Source: Scytonema hofmannii PCC 7110 (GTDB taxonomy: Bacteria > Cyanobacteriota > Cyanobacteriia > Cyanobacteriales > Nostocaceae). From it: a stretch of DNA of 64,000 nt. Below the pieces are notes generated by a model, which was not told the origin of the DNA, searched no databases, and saw only the letters and a program-made list of their open reading frames with translations. The stretch lies in NCBI RefSeq assembly GCF_000346485.2, contig NZ_KQ976354.1:6566882-6630881 (forward strand), given 5' to 3'. A program made the position numbers and the translations under genes. This document shows, piece after piece, positions 27,483 to 36,964 of the stretch (its first letter is position 1; each line of letters opens with the position of its first letter).

Positions 27483-28367
27483 ATGAGTAGCGCTTACAAC
27501 AAAACACACCGAAATAAATCCATGTTCTCCACCCAGAACATCGTCTTGGCAAGTATGGGCTGGGGTGTACTTGCACTGTTATACTTTATGTTATTCAGTG
27601 CCAGAATTCCAGACACAGATGGCATAGAAAAACGTGCTGAGTGGTACGTAATAGGTACAAATATTTTTGAAGCAATGGCTTACTTAGGTGCTGGTATCTT
27701 ATGTTTGAGAAATTGGCGAAGCCCACAGATCGTCAGCGGTCGAAATGTGTGGCTGGCTATCGGCATCGGTATGCTTTCTTATTTCCTTGGAGGGATAATT
27801 TTTGGATATACGGAGATAGCCTTAGGAAAAGAACCCACTCTTTCTTGTGCTGATGTCTTTTTTGTAGCAAGTTATTTGTTACTGGGTGCGGGTATGGTTT
27901 TGGCAGTGGCTTCTAGAAGGCTGAATCTGGACAAGTGGCAGTGGGCAATTGTGCTGGCGATCGCAGTACTTGGGAGCGCATTAGCATGGTTGATTTCCAG
28001 TCAGCCACCACAGGAAGCAGCCAAAGTTGCCATCCCAACATGGGAAGAAAATACGGCGGCAATTTTAAACTGGTTTTATATCGTTAGCGATGTACTACTA
28101 TTAGTGATTGCGTCCACTCTACTGCTAGCCTTTTGGGGGGGAAGAGTTTCCCTATCATGGCGGATGATAGCAGCAGCAGCATTTTCGCTGTACGTAGCCG
28201 ATATGTGGTTTAAATATGCCACAAATTGGATTCCAAATTATCAAAGTGGAGAGATACTTGAGGTATTTTGGGTGTGGAGCGGAGTTTTATTTGGCTTGGG
28301 CGCTGTTTTAGAACATGACGCATCAATAAACCGTTCGCGGCGTGCAGGCGGAAGAAAAAGAACTTAG
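27483..28367 (+). CDS. Eight-helix membrane protein, unknown function
   Basis: The 294 aa contain eight hydrophobic stretches, for example NIVLASMGWGVLALLYFMLF (1), WLAIGIGMLSYFLGGIIFGY (3), WAIVLAIAVLGSALAWLI (5) and EVFWVWSGVLFGLGAVLEHD (8), so it should be an inner-membrane or thylakoid protein. No transporter or enzyme signature is evident, and the layout resembles the membrane modules that precede sensor domains in cyanobacteria, but no sensor domain is attached. The C-terminus is basic (RSRRAGGRKRT). The next gene starts 25 bp downstream and may be co-transcribed. Confidence 0.75.
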   Translation: MSSAYNKTHRNKSMFSTQNIVLASMGWGVLALLYFMLFSARIPDTDGIEKRAEWYVIGTNIFEAMAYLGAGILCLRNWRSPQIVSGRNVWLAIGIGMLSYFLGGIIFGYTEIALGKEPTLSCADVFFVASYLLLGAGMVLAVASRRLNLDKWQWAIVLAIAVLGSALAWLISSQPPQEAAKVAIPTWEENTAAILNWFYIVSDVLLLVIASTLLLAFWGGRVSLSWRMIAAAAFSLYVADMWFKYATNWIPNYQSGEILEVFWVWSGVLFGLGAVLEHDASINRSRRAGGRKRT

Positions 28368-28392
28368 ATTAAGGAATGGCTGGTGTCCTACC

Positions 28393-29505
28393 GTGAGAAA
28401 ACTAACAGAATCAGACAAACAAGAAATTCTAAAGTTATATCGTGAAACTGCTGAAACAACCTCGACTTTGGCAGAACGTTACGATGTGAGTAATTCCACG
28501 ATTAGCCGCTTGCTAAAAAGCACTTTGCCAGAAGACGAGTACGAATACCTTGTTTCTTTAAAACGTGCTGCTAGAACTCCTGAAGGCAGGGCACAAGTTA
28601 GCTATGACAATCTACCCGTGTTTGCTCACGACGAACAAGAAGAACAAGAGGAAGAACAAATAGCAACTCCCGTTGTTGCTCAGAAAGTTGTAGAGGTTCA
28701 ACCACAAGAAGAACTAGAAACAGAGAAAAAACCCAAACCTCGGAAAGTCGTTGAGCCAACATCCACTAAGAGCAAACGCGAATCTCCGAAAGTTGTTGAG
28801 CCAACACCCATTAAGAGCAAACGCGAATCTCCGAAAGTTGTTGAGCCAGTATCTACTAAGAATAGACGAGTGAAGCGACGCTCCTCACTATCTGAAGAAG
28901 AGCAAGAGCAACTCACTTTACCAGTTATGGAGGAACCAATCGCCGAACAATTGGAATTGTTAGAACAAAAATCACCTGAAATCACAAACATTCCCAGCCC
29001 ATTGGAAGAAAACACCCATCCACAAACAAACGTGATAGCGGAAATGTTTGGTGAGGACTTGCTAGACGAGTCAGATGATTTGGATGATTTAGACGATGAT
29101 GACGAAGACTATGACGACGATGATGACGATGAAGATTTTGAAGAAAGACCACGGCTAGTAGCAAGAACAAGTAAGAGTGATTCTGTTCGAGTTCTACCAC
29201 TGTCAGCCGCAGCTTTACCAAAAACGTGCTATCTCGTCATAGATCGTTCCTCGGAATTAATTACCCGACCACTGAGAGATTTTGGAGATTTAGGACAAAT
29301 TCCTAACTTGGAAACCCAGCAAAGAACTCTACCCGTGTTTGATAACCATCGAGTTGCCAAACGCTTTTCCACCAAACGCGATCGCGTGATTAAAATCCCT
29401 GATAGTAAAATGTTACATAAAGCACGCTATCACCTGCATGCCAAGGGAATCACTCGACTGTTAATTGATGGTCAAGTTTATTCTTTGTCATCGACTACGG
29501 TTTAG
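28393..29505 (+). CDS. Helix-turn-helix protein with acidic linker
   Basis: The N-terminus (VRKLTESDKQEILKLYRET, TSTLAERYDVSNSTISRLLK) is a transposase-type helix-turn-helix like those of MerR/Hin-type or IS3-type DNA-binding domains. A linker with three 15-residue units KVVEPxSTKSKRESP (45-bp DNA repeats at 28744, 28789 and 28834) and a run of Asp/Glu follows. The conserved C-terminal domain is PLSAAALPKTCYLVIDRSSE through LLIDGQVYSLSSTTV. I use GTG 28393 as start (370 aa), since the frame upstream overlaps the previous gene. It is probably a cyanobacterial DNA-binding regulator rather than a transposase, since no catalytic domain is present. Confidence 0.7.
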   Translation: MRKLTESDKQEILKLYRETAETTSTLAERYDVSNSTISRLLKSTLPEDEYEYLVSLKRAARTPEGRAQVSYDNLPVFAHDEQEEQEEEQIATPVVAQKVVEVQPQEELETEKKPKPRKVVEPTSTKSKRESPKVVEPTPIKSKRESPKVVEPVSTKNRRVKRRSSLSEEEQEQLTLPVMEEPIAEQLELLEQKSPEITNIPSPLEENTHPQTNVIAEMFGEDLLDESDDLDDLDDDDEDYDDDDDDEDFEERPRLVARTSKSDSVRVLPLSAAALPKTCYLVIDRSSELITRPLRDFGDLGQIPNLETQQRTLPVFDNHRVAKRFSTKRDRVIKIPDSKMLHKARYHLHAKGITRLLIDGQVYSLSSTTV

Positions 29506-29515
29506 TTAATAGTTA

Positions 29516-29543
29516 GTAGGAGCGCAAGGCTTTGCGCCCCTAC
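29516..29543. repeat. GTAGGGGCGC-type palindrome
   Basis: A 28-bp near-palindrome (GTAGGAGCGCAAG and complement) lies 11 bp after the upstream stop and 23 bp before cutA. A related copy overlaps the nrtA stop at 34965-34993. It may form a terminator-like hairpin. Confidence 0.7.
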
Positions 29544-29566
29544 TAACCACAAACCATTAACAAATT

Positions 29567-29890
29567 ATGAATGAATCCGTTAAATACGGTGTAGTGTTAG
29601 TAACAGCTTCTTCCGTGGAAGAGGCAGAAACAATAGCAAATGCCCTTGTGGAGGCTAAGCTAGCTGCTTGTGTGAGTATCATGCCAATCCACTCTATTTA
29701 CATTTGGCAAGGACAAAAACACAAAGAGCAAGAATGGCAGTTATTGATTAAAACTGACTTAGGAAAATTTCCTATAGTGGAAGCAAAAATTCGCGAACTA
29801 CACTCCTACCAAGTTCCAGAAATTATTGCGCTATCTGTAGTTGCTGGTTCTCAACCTTATCTTCAGTGGATTTCTGAGCAAGTAGGTTGA
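29567..29890 (+). CDS. cutA: Divalent-cation tolerance protein CutA
   Basis: CutA1 is a small trimeric protein linked to copper/divalent metal tolerance; its exact role is uncertain. The 107 aa show the family features: VVLVTASSVEEAETIANALV, KLAACVSIMPIHSIYIWQG, EWQLLIKTDLGKF and YQVPEIIALSVVAGSQPYLQW. Length is typical. It stands alone between two palindromic repeats. Confidence 0.93.
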   Translation: MNESVKYGVVLVTASSVEEAETIANALVEAKLAACVSIMPIHSIYIWQGQKHKEQEWQLLIKTDLGKFPIVEAKIRELHSYQVPEIIALSVVAGSQPYLQWISEQVG

Positions 29891-30009
29891 TATAGCAATT
29901 CCCACTTTTATAAGATACAGGAAGAAAGAAATAACCGCAGATGAAGGCTGATGGACGCTGATAAATTTATACCTTAGCAGACTTTAGGATTAGTCTTATT
30001 CTAGAAATT

Positions 30010-30945
30010 TTAGTAACAAACAACAGATGCTAAACGAATTGCCAAATTAATAATGTCGTATTTCCGAGCAATCTGCTCAGTCCATTCTTCTGGAATATTT
30101 TCTACTCCATAATAAATGCCTGCCAATCCTCCTGTAACAGCAGCAGTTGTATCTGTATCTCCACCTAAATTGACAGCTTTTAATACTGCTTCAGCATAAG
30201 ATGAACTATTCAGCAAACACCAAAGTGATGCTTCTAATGTATCGATTACATACCCACTTGAATTAATGCTCTCTTCTGATAACTGAGCAATTTCACCACT
30301 CATGACTCTGGCAAAATGCGATCTCTCTGAAGCGTACTTGGTATCTGAGTAAATACCTTCTATGTTTTTTAATCCTTGTTGATAAGCTGTGTTTGGATCG
30401 GCTCCTTCTAAAAGACCAACTGCAATACTAATATAAATCCCGCAAGCCATTTGTGACCTGAGATGAGCGTGAGTGATGCAAGAAACTTGATGTGTTCGAG
30501 AAATAAGTTCTGAAAAAGTTAATATTTTGTAACAGTAAGCCATAGGCAAAATTCTCATTAAGGAGCCATTTCCATTACTTCTTTCACTCTTTTCTCCTGC
30601 TTCTAAAGGTAGTGCTCCTTGTTTGAAATTCGTAATGGCAAGAAATGTTGTATTGCCTATGTCAAAGACTTCGCCACGTGCTGTCCAGTGATTATCGTTA
30701 TACCAGCGCCAAAATGACTGGGCGATCGCATCCAGTGAAAACCCATCACAAAGACACTCAGCCAAGCAAAATGTCAGGGAACTGTCATCAGACCATGTGC
30801 CTGCTGGTACATCCCAAGTTCCGTAACCCTGCATTGATGTGACCGGCGATCGCGATCGTTCTGCACGGGTAGTAAATTCTACTGGAACACCCAAAGCATC
30901 CCCTACGCATACTCCCATGAGTCCAGATAAAACTTTTGAAGTCAT
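30010..30945 (-). CDS. ADP-ribosylglycohydrolase family protein
   Basis: Members remove ADP-ribose from proteins (for example DraG) or act on related compounds, using two Mg ions. The 311 aa contain the metal-binding motifs GVCVGDALGVPVEF (near the start), GTWSDDSSLTFCLAECL (Ser/Asp/Asp) and the C-terminal GGDTDTTAAVTGGLAGIYYG. The DraG role (nitrogenase reactivation) is possible in a diazotroph but not shown, and no nitrogenase gene is nearby. It is downstream of nrtD on the same strand, separated by two palindromes. Confidence 0.9.
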   Translation of the reverse strand: MTSKVLSGLMGVCVGDALGVPVEFTTRAERSRSPVTSMQGYGTWDVPAGTWSDDSSLTFCLAECLCDGFSLDAIAQSFWRWYNDNHWTARGEVFDIGNTTFLAITNFKQGALPLEAGEKSERSNGNGSLMRILPMAYCYKILTFSELISRTHQVSCITHAHLRSQMACGIYISIAVGLLEGADPNTAYQQGLKNIEGIYSDTKYASERSHFARVMSGEIAQLSEESINSSGYVIDTLEASLWCLLNSSSYAEAVLKAVNLGGDTDTTAAVTGGLAGIYYGVENIPEEWTEQIARKYDIINLAIRLASVVCY

Positions 30946-30990
30946 TGATGTTAGTAAATTTCTATTTTTCTTTTTTGTAGCAAATAAAAT

Positions 30991-31058
30991 AGGTGGGCAA
31001 TGCCCACCCTACAAGAATATTTTATTTAAATCTTGTGGTACGGGCATCCTGCCCGTAC
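30991..31058. repeat. Two palindromes after nrtD
   Basis: AGGTGGGCA/TGCCCACCT (30991-31010) and GTACGGGCA/TGCCCGTAC (31038-31058) stand in tandem between nrtD and the next gene. They may stop nrt transcription. The first is a partial form of the palindrome at 43609-43633. Confidence 0.7.
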
Positions 31059-31064
31059 TACGAA

Positions 31065-31892
31065 TTACTCATCATGAGCAAAACGACGAAACAGGTAATC
31101 AAGAGCGTAGTTGCGAAGTTGATAGTATTTTGGATCTTCCATAATTCGAGCACGATCGCGTGGACGGGGGAAAGGAATATTTAAGATTTCACCAATATTT
31201 GCTGCAGGTCCATTCGTCATCATAATCAAGCGATCTGCAAGGAACAACGCTTCATCAATATCATGAGTAATCATCAGTACCGTGCATCGCCGTTCGTTCC
31301 AAATTTTCAGCAATTCTTCCTGTAATTCTTCTTTGGTGATAGCATCTAATGCCCCAAATGGTTCATCTAAAATGAGCACTTGAGGACGAATTGCCAAAGC
31401 TCTTGCGATCGCAACCCGTTGTTTCATCCCCCCGGAAAGTTGTGTTGGTTTTTTGTCAGCAGCTTCTGTTAGTCCCACCAATGCTAGATGTTCCCGTGCG
31501 ATCGTTGATTTCTGTGCTTTTGGCTTGTTAGGAAAAACAGCATTAAGTGCCAAGTAAATATTTTCAAATGCAGTGAGCCAAGGTAACAAAGCATAGTTTT
31601 GGAAAACCATCATCCTATCTGGTCCCGGTTGAGTGATGGGCTTGGAGTTCAGCAGCACCGAGCCACCAGTAGGCTTAGTAAAACCTGCAACCATGTTCAG
31701 TAAAGTTGATTTACCACAACCGGAGTGACCTATCACGCAGATAAACTCGCCCTGATTTACGGTGAGGTTAACATCTTCTAGTACTACGAAAGGACCCTTT
31801 GGTGTGGGATAGACTTTAGAAACGTTTTCCATCACCAAGAAAGGTTGGGGACGGGTAGGAATAGCAAGAGGCTGTGTAGATGTTTTGGTCAT
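31065..31892 (-). CDS. nrtD: Nitrate transporter ATP-binding subunit NrtD
   Basis: NrtD is one of the two ATPases of the nitrate/nitrite importer. The 275 aa show Walker A GHSGCGKSTLLN, Q-loop MMVFQNYALLPW, signature LSGGMKQRVAIARALA, Walker B VLILDEPFGALD and the switch His in MITHDIDEA. I set the start at ATG 31892 (MTKTSTQPLAIPT); the 24 codons before it are read through an AATCCAAAA-type repeat and are unlikely to be coding. It is the last gene of nrtABCD, 84 bp downstream of nrtC. Confidence 0.88.
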   Translation of the reverse strand: MTKTSTQPLAIPTRPQPFLVMENVSKVYPTPKGPFVVLEDVNLTVNQGEFICVIGHSGCGKSTLLNMVAGFTKPTGGSVLLNSKPITQPGPDRMMVFQNYALLPWLTAFENIYLALNAVFPNKPKAQKSTIAREHLALVGLTEAADKKPTQLSGGMKQRVAIARALAIRPQVLILDEPFGALDAITKEELQEELLKIWNERRCTVLMITHDIDEALFLADRLIMMTNGPAANIGEILNIPFPRPRDRARIMEDPKYYQLRNYALDYLFRRFAHDE

Positions 31893-31976
31893 TGCGCGAG
31901 AAGTAAACGTGCGAGTGTTTATATTATTTTGGATTTTAAATTCATCGATTAATCCAAAATCCAAAATCTAAAATTC

Positions 31977-33983
31977 TTAGGCTGCAGCGACGGAGGAACG
32001 CGTGTGGATAACAACTTCTGCTACAGAAACATTGCGTTTTATCTCGAGACTGATGAGATAAGCAATAGGGTCATCGGCATTAAATTCAGTGCCATCAAAT
32101 AGCTGAATAGGACCGCGATGGTACTTAATATCAAGCAAACCTAGTTCCCTTGCTGCTGTGCTAAACACGCTAACTCGACAAACTCTTTCCAAAATTTCCA
32201 TCCAGTTGCGGGGGAAGGGAATATCACCCCAACGAGCCATTTGAGTCATCATCCATAAATGTTCGGTGCGGCTGGGACGATTGACTCCGTCACCAAAGAA
32301 TAGATGATGGGCGTACTCTCGCATTGGTTGTTCGAGGTTGCAAACCATAGAGTTTGGATCGCCAAGCTGAATATATTCTTCGTTAGTGCTAATGTACTCG
32401 CGACGAGCTAAAATCTGACGAATTTCTGAAAAGTTCTTTTCATCAGCACAGTACCGACAAGCTTCCAATAAAGCTTTAACTAGAGCGATATGGGTATTTG
32501 GATATGCATTTGCCCAATCTTCTCGAACTCCCAAAACTTTGCCGGGATGTCCTTGCCAAATTTCTAAATCTGTGGCTATGGTAAAGCCAATACCTTCTAT
32601 TGCAGCTCGGAGATTCCAAGGCTCGCCCACGCAGTAACCGTCTATACTTCCTGCTTGTAAGTCAGCTACCATTTGTGCTGGAGGAATAGTTTTGAGAGAA
32701 ACATCTAAATCGGGATCAATGCCTGCTGTTGCTAACCAATAACGTAGAAGCATATTGTGCATTGAGGAAGGGTGTACCATCCCCAAAGTATGGCTTTGCC
32801 CTGCGGAATCTTGTAGCAATTTTTTAAAATCGGCTAAGGTATAAACTCCTTTGTCATAAAAACGCTTATCTAAGGTAATGGCATTGCCATTGCGAGTTAA
32901 TGTCAGTGCGCTCACAACAGGTGTGGGGACATCTCCATGACCACCGACAGTTAACCAAACAGGCATACCTGAGGGCATTTGTGCTGCATCTAAATACCCA
33001 CCTGCAATACCATCGGTAATTCCGCGCCAGCTAGATTCGCGGACTAAGTTAACTTCATCTAAACCGTACTTTGTAAAGAAGCCCTTTTCTTTAGCGACAG
33101 CAAGAGGGGCGCAAGCAGTCAGAGGAAGGAAACCAATATCTAAGTTAACTTTTTCTAGACCGTGACGTGCAAGTACTTTAACTTTCCGCGCTCTCAGTTT
33201 CTTAATTCGTTTTTGTTGATTGAGGAAGTAAATCATCTCACTCCGCAAGCTGTAATAGCTGGGATGTTCTACCACTTCCATCCGCTTGCGAGGTCGGGGA
33301 ATATCGACTTCCAAAATTTGTCCTATTTTAGATTCCGGTCCATTCGTCAGCATGATAATTCTGTCTGACAACAACACGGCTTCATCCACGTCGTGAGTCA
33401 CCATTACTGCAGTAACTTCGTTTTCCTGACAAATTTGCATCAACTGTTCTTGCAAATTACCTCTTGTAAGTGCGTCCAATGCTCCAAAAGGTTCATCTAA
33501 CAGGAGCAATTTAGGACGAATCGCTAAAGCACGTGCGATCGCAACTCGCTGTTTTTGACCGCCTGATAACATTGCTGGGGCTTTATCAGCATGAGGACGC
33601 AAACCGACTAGATCGATATGCTTTTCCACAATTGCTTTGCGTTCACCTGCAGGAGCATCCTTCATCACTGCATCGACAGCAAGAGCAATATTTTCCCGTA
33701 CTGACCGCCAAGGTAGGAGCGAATAATTTTGAAACACCACCATCTTGTCTGGACCGGGTCTTGTAATTCTTTGTCCTTCTAGTGCTACTACACCCTCAGT
33801 TGGTAAATCCAAACCAGCAATCATATTCAGTAGGGTAGACTTACCACAACCGGAGTGACCAATCAGAGAAATAAACTCTCCTTTTTTGATTTGAAGATCA
33901 ATTCCTTTGAGAGCAATATACTGACCGCCACCGGATAAGGAGAAAACTTTATCAATTTGGTCAACAGCAACAAAAACGCTCAT
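31977..33983 (-). CDS. nrtC: Nitrate transporter ATPase fused to substrate-binding-like domain, NrtC
   Basis: NrtC combines an ABC ATPase (1-260: GHSGCGKSTLLN, LSGGQKQRVAIARALA, LLLLDEPFGALD, VTHDVDEA) with a C-terminal NrtA-like domain (about 280-660: LDIGFLPLTACAPLAVAKEK, LPSGMPVWL-like segment, AGSIDGYCVGEPWNLRAA). In known nitrate transporters the second domain senses ammonium or nitrate and shuts the pump. The 668 aa match the family length. The bicarbonate transporter subunit CmpC has the same layout and is the alternative. It is 83 bp downstream of nrtB. Confidence 0.87.
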   Translation of the reverse strand: MSVFVAVDQIDKVFSLSGGGQYIALKGIDLQIKKGEFISLIGHSGCGKSTLLNMIAGLDLPTEGVVALEGQRITRPGPDKMVVFQNYSLLPWRSVRENIALAVDAVMKDAPAGERKAIVEKHIDLVGLRPHADKAPAMLSGGQKQRVAIARALAIRPKLLLLDEPFGALDALTRGNLQEQLMQICQENEVTAVMVTHDVDEAVLLSDRIIMLTNGPESKIGQILEVDIPRPRKRMEVVEHPSYYSLRSEMIYFLNQQKRIKKLRARKVKVLARHGLEKVNLDIGFLPLTACAPLAVAKEKGFFTKYGLDEVNLVRESSWRGITDGIAGGYLDAAQMPSGMPVWLTVGGHGDVPTPVVSALTLTRNGNAITLDKRFYDKGVYTLADFKKLLQDSAGQSHTLGMVHPSSMHNMLLRYWLATAGIDPDLDVSLKTIPPAQMVADLQAGSIDGYCVGEPWNLRAAIEGIGFTIATDLEIWQGHPGKVLGVREDWANAYPNTHIALVKALLEACRYCADEKNFSEIRQILARREYISTNEEYIQLGDPNSMVCNLEQPMREYAHHLFFGDGVNRPSRTEHLWMMTQMARWGDIPFPRNWMEILERVCRVSVFSTAARELGLLDIKYHRGPIQLFDGTEFNADDPIAYLISLEIKRNVSVAEVVIHTRSSVAAA

Positions 33984-34006
33984 TTTTTATTAGTCCTTTA
34001 TCATTA

Positions 34007-34069
34007 GTCATTGGTCACTGGTCACTGGTCACTGGTCACTGGTCACTGGTCACTGGTCACTGGTCACTA
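34007..34069. repeat. GGTCACT heptamer array between nrtB and nrtC
   Basis: About eight GGTCACT units; the longest array in the window. It lies directly after nrtB (stop at 34067-34069 is at the array edge) and ends 24 bp upstream of the nrtC ATG. Confidence 0.9.
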
Positions 34070-34903
34070 TTTCTGTTCTTCTGGCAAAATTCTTGACTGC
34101 ACCCACAGCATACACTTGTCAAGAATTAAGCCAACAACACCGATATAAACGAGGGCTAAAATAATTTCACTGACATTGTTATTTTGATAAGCATCCCAGA
34201 TGAAAAAGCCAATCCCAACAATACCAGACATGATAATTTCTGCTGCAATAATAGCTAACCAAGCCAAACCAATCGCAATTCTTAAACCTGTAAAAATATA
34301 GGGAAGAGCAGCAGGTATCAGAATATTCACAAAATATTCCTTGCGAGAAAGTTGCAGAACTTTAGCGACGTTATTGTAATCTTGAGGAATTTGCTTCACA
34401 CCAACTGCTGTATTGATTAAGATCGGCCAGATTGCTGTGATAAAGATGACGAAAAGGGCAGCAGGTTCATTTTGTCTTAAAGCAGCCAGAGAAATTGGTA
34501 CCCAAGCTAGAGGTGGTACGGTACGGAAGAGTTGAATCATTGGATCTAAAGCTTTCGATAATGATTTACTCAGTCCGAGCGCAATACCAACGCTAATACC
34601 GATAACTGCTGCTAGCGAGTAACCAATCACTACCCTTTGTAAACTAGCAAGGACTTGCCAAAATAAACCTTTATCTATGCCACCTCGGTCATAAAAAGGA
34701 TACATAATCAGTATCCACGTATCTTGTACAACTTGAATTGGCCCCGGTAATGTTGCTCCAGGGAGCCAAGTAAATAACTGCCATATAACTAGAAAGATTG
34801 CGATCGCAGTTAATGGCGGTAAAAGATCGGGAAATTGCTTTTGCAGACGGGATAACCAGGCATTTTGAACAGTAGCATTATTGCGTCTTTGTAGTGTTAC
34901 CAT
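34067..34903 (-). CDS. nrtB: Nitrate transporter permease NrtB
   Basis: This is the membrane channel subunit; 278 aa with about six hydrophobic helices, for example LLPPLTAIAIFLVIWQLFTW, IGYSLAAVIGISVGIALGL, ALFVIFITAIWPILINTAVG and LAWLAIIAAEIIMSGIVGIG. The EAA-type loop contacting the ATPases reads LPYIFTGLRIAIGLAWLAII. It lies between nrtA and nrtC; the gap to nrtA holds a TTGTTAG-type array and a palindrome at the nrtA stop. Its C-terminus ends at a heptamer array. Confidence 0.9.
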   Translation of the reverse strand: MVTLQRRNNATVQNAWLSRLQKQFPDLLPPLTAIAIFLVIWQLFTWLPGATLPGPIQVVQDTWILIMYPFYDRGGIDKGLFWQVLASLQRVVIGYSLAAVIGISVGIALGLSKSLSKALDPMIQLFRTVPPLAWVPISLAALRQNEPAALFVIFITAIWPILINTAVGVKQIPQDYNNVAKVLQLSRKEYFVNILIPAALPYIFTGLRIAIGLAWLAIIAAEIIMSGIVGIGFFIWDAYQNNNVSEIILALVYIGVVGLILDKCMLWVQSRILPEEQK

Positions 34904-34964
34904 TGATTGTCTCCTCTAATTTGTTGTTGGTTAGTTGTTGGTTGATAGTTGTTAGTTGTTAGTT

Positions 34965-34993
34965 GTAGGGGCGCGGCGGCCTTGCGCCCCTAC
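34965..34993. repeat. Palindrome at the nrtA stop codon
   Basis: GTAGGGGCGC and its complement GCGCCCCTAC flank a short GC-rich centre. The element overlaps the nrtA TAG (34990-34992). It might attenuate transcription into nrtBCD so that more binding protein than permease is made. Confidence 0.65.
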
Positions 34994-36342
34994 CCACTAA
35001 CTTTTTTAATCTTGAGGCTTTGCAAGTAAGCCTTAGGATTTTCTGGGTCGAACTTGATGCCATCAAAAAACTCTTCAACACCACGGGATGTACTGATGGG
35101 AATGTCAGCAGCAGCTACACCTAATTCTTTAGCAGCTTCTTTCCACAAGTCCTCGCGATTAACTTTATCTATCAGTGTTTTGGCATTTGCTAAGGTATTT
35201 TCCGGTAGGAAGCCCCAACGCACACTTTCTGTTAAAAACCAGAGGTCATGGCTCTTGTATGGATAAGAAACGCTACCCTTTTCATCTTTCCAATACAACA
35301 CCGCCATTTTTCTATCATCAATTGTGCGACCATCACCCATGTTGTATTTACCCATGAATGGATCGTTGAGAATTGCTACAGGGACGTTAAAGTAGTTTCG
35401 TCCTGCAAGGATTTGAGCTAACTCTTTTCTGTTGTCAAAACGATCGCACCATTGCTGAGCTTCCATTAGTCCTTTGAGAAGAGCTTTAGTCGCTTTTGGA
35501 TGTTTGTCAACCCAATCTGCCCTCATTGCCAAATATTCTTCTGGATGGTTTTTCCAGATTTCAGCCGTTAGCGCTGCCATGAAGCCAATCTTATCTTGGA
35601 CAATTCGGTAAGGCCAGGGGTCGCCAGTACTAAAGGCATCCATTGTTCCTGTCTTCATGTTTGCAACTGTTTGCGCTGCAGGCACTGTTAGAAGTTGAAT
35701 GTCCTTGTCTGGATCGACACCCGATGCAGCTAACCAGTAGCGAATCCAAAAATCTTGATTGACTCCTGGGAAGGTTTGAGCGGCTTTAAAGACGGCGTTT
35801 GCTGATTTCAATTGAGCAAAAAACGTTTCCTTCCCAGCAACTCTTACGCCAATCCCTTTGCCTAGATGTTTGTTTGCGATCGCAATACCATTGCCTTGAG
35901 TATTTAATTGAGCTAGGACATACATGGGAAGTTTTTTATTACCCTTAGTAATGCGTCCTTCAGAAATCAAATAAGGCATGGGCATCTGCCATTGACCACC
36001 ATCAATTCCGCCGCCGGCCGCTCCAATTTCTACGTTGTCTCTTGCCGAACCCCAATTCGCTTGTTTGGATAAATCAACATTAGTCATTCCATATTTGGCA
36101 AAAAAACCTTTTTCTTTTGCAATAATGAGAGGCGCTGCTTCAACAATTGGAATATATCCTAGTTTCACTGTGGTGGTTTCTGGCGCATCTGCTGCACTGA
36201 TATTAGTAGCAACAACTTGTTGTGCTTGAGTTGTCGTACCACCAGGTTCGGGAGGATTGCCCAAACACCCTTTTAAGAATATAGAACCAGCAGCAGAAAC
36301 TCCAGCAGTTAATAAAAATTTGCGTCGAGAAAATTCAGGCAT
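34990..36342 (-). CDS. nrtA: Nitrate-binding lipoprotein NrtA
   Basis: NrtA captures nitrate/nitrite in the periplasm and delivers it to NrtB. The 450 aa start with a twin-arginine-like signal ([18 protein letters not shown]) and a lipobox LKGC (Cys26). Core blocks [57 protein letters not shown] and [15 protein letters not shown] match NrtA as I remember it better than the bicarbonate paralogue CmpA. The last two residues and the stop run into a palindromic repeat. It heads nrtABCD, but no nirA lies upstream and no narB downstream. Confidence 0.85.
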   Translation of the reverse strand: MPEFSRRKFLLTAGVSAAGSIFLKGCLGNPPEPGGTTTQAQQVVATNISAADAPETTTVKLGYIPIVEAAPLIIAKEKGFFAKYGMTNVDLSKQANWGSARDNVEIGAAGGGIDGGQWQMPMPYLISEGRITKGNKKLPMYVLAQLNTQGNGIAIANKHLGKGIGVRVAGKETFFAQLKSANAVFKAAQTFPGVNQDFWIRYWLAASGVDPDKDIQLLTVPAAQTVANMKTGTMDAFSTGDPWPYRIVQDKIGFMAALTAEIWKNHPEEYLAMRADWVDKHPKATKALLKGLMEAQQWCDRFDNRKELAQILAGRNYFNVPVAILNDPFMGKYNMGDGRTIDDRKMAVLYWKDEKGSVSYPYKSHDLWFLTESVRWGFLPENTLANAKTLIDKVNREDLWKEAAKELGVAAADIPISTSRGVEEFFDGIKFDPENPKAYLQSLKIKKVSG

Positions 36343-36964
36343 AAATGTTTTCCTGTTTCAATTTCAATTATTTTTGATTACAGTCATGTTGCAATGGAAC
36401 AAAGATATTCCTTGCTCAAAAACACTATTTATTCGTGATTTGAAACTTAAGTCAGACTCAAGAACACTAGTTATGTATTTGTCTTTGGTTTGAATTATTT
36501 GTTGTAGACAAATTTATCACCTTTTTCAAAGGATTTGTTAATTTTCACTCTGGATTATTAAAAAAATCTTATATGTTTACCATAGATAAAATTTATCTAA
36601 GTACTGCTTTAGGTTCAACTTAGTCTATATGTTAATATAAATTAATGATAACTATAAGAATAAATTAATGTTTCCCTGTCTTTAGAACGATGTAATAATC
36701 GTTTATTTAAGCAAATAGAGGATTTTAATAATGGAATGTATTGAGTTTTATTAAGAGTAGATGACCTTATATTGTACGATAGGCGTTAACCAATTTACTT
36801 ATAGAAACGATTGATTTAAGTCTATAAACAAGCTTCAGATCCCCGACTTCTTTAAGAAGTCGGGGATCTGGTTTCTCACAAATGATTTAGAATGACTATA
36901 TTTTTTGTTAGTAAAAGAGCATTTAAGCCATTGAGAGTTACTTTGTGTTTAAGTTCCCACAGAT
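36343..36964. promoter_or_regulatory. Upstream region of nrtA and of the DUF6671-like gene
   Basis: AT-rich 622-bp divergent gap. Nitrate genes in cyanobacteria are usually activated by NtcA at GTA-N8-TAC. I find no perfect copy; the nearest is GTAGACAAATTTAT (about 36504), with the last base changed. The palindrome copy 2 (36837-36869) is inside this gap. Confidence 0.4.
36837..36869. repeat. 33-bp palindrome, copy 2 (CCCCGACTTCTT arms)
   Basis: Same arms as copy 1 (AGATCCCCGACTTCTT) with a different central base. It is flanked by AT-rich DNA upstream of the DUF6671-like gene. Confidence 0.85.

Noticed and set aside
31977-36342. Bicarbonate transporter CmpABC instead of NrtABC
   Set aside because: The paralogues are close and this cannot be fully excluded, but several NrtA blocks ([27 protein letters not shown]) match my memory of NrtA better, and no CmpR-type regulator is adjacent.
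36343-36700. NtcA site upstream of nrtA
   Set aside because: No perfect GTA-N8-TAC; the nearest match has one end wrong, so I do not list it as a site.
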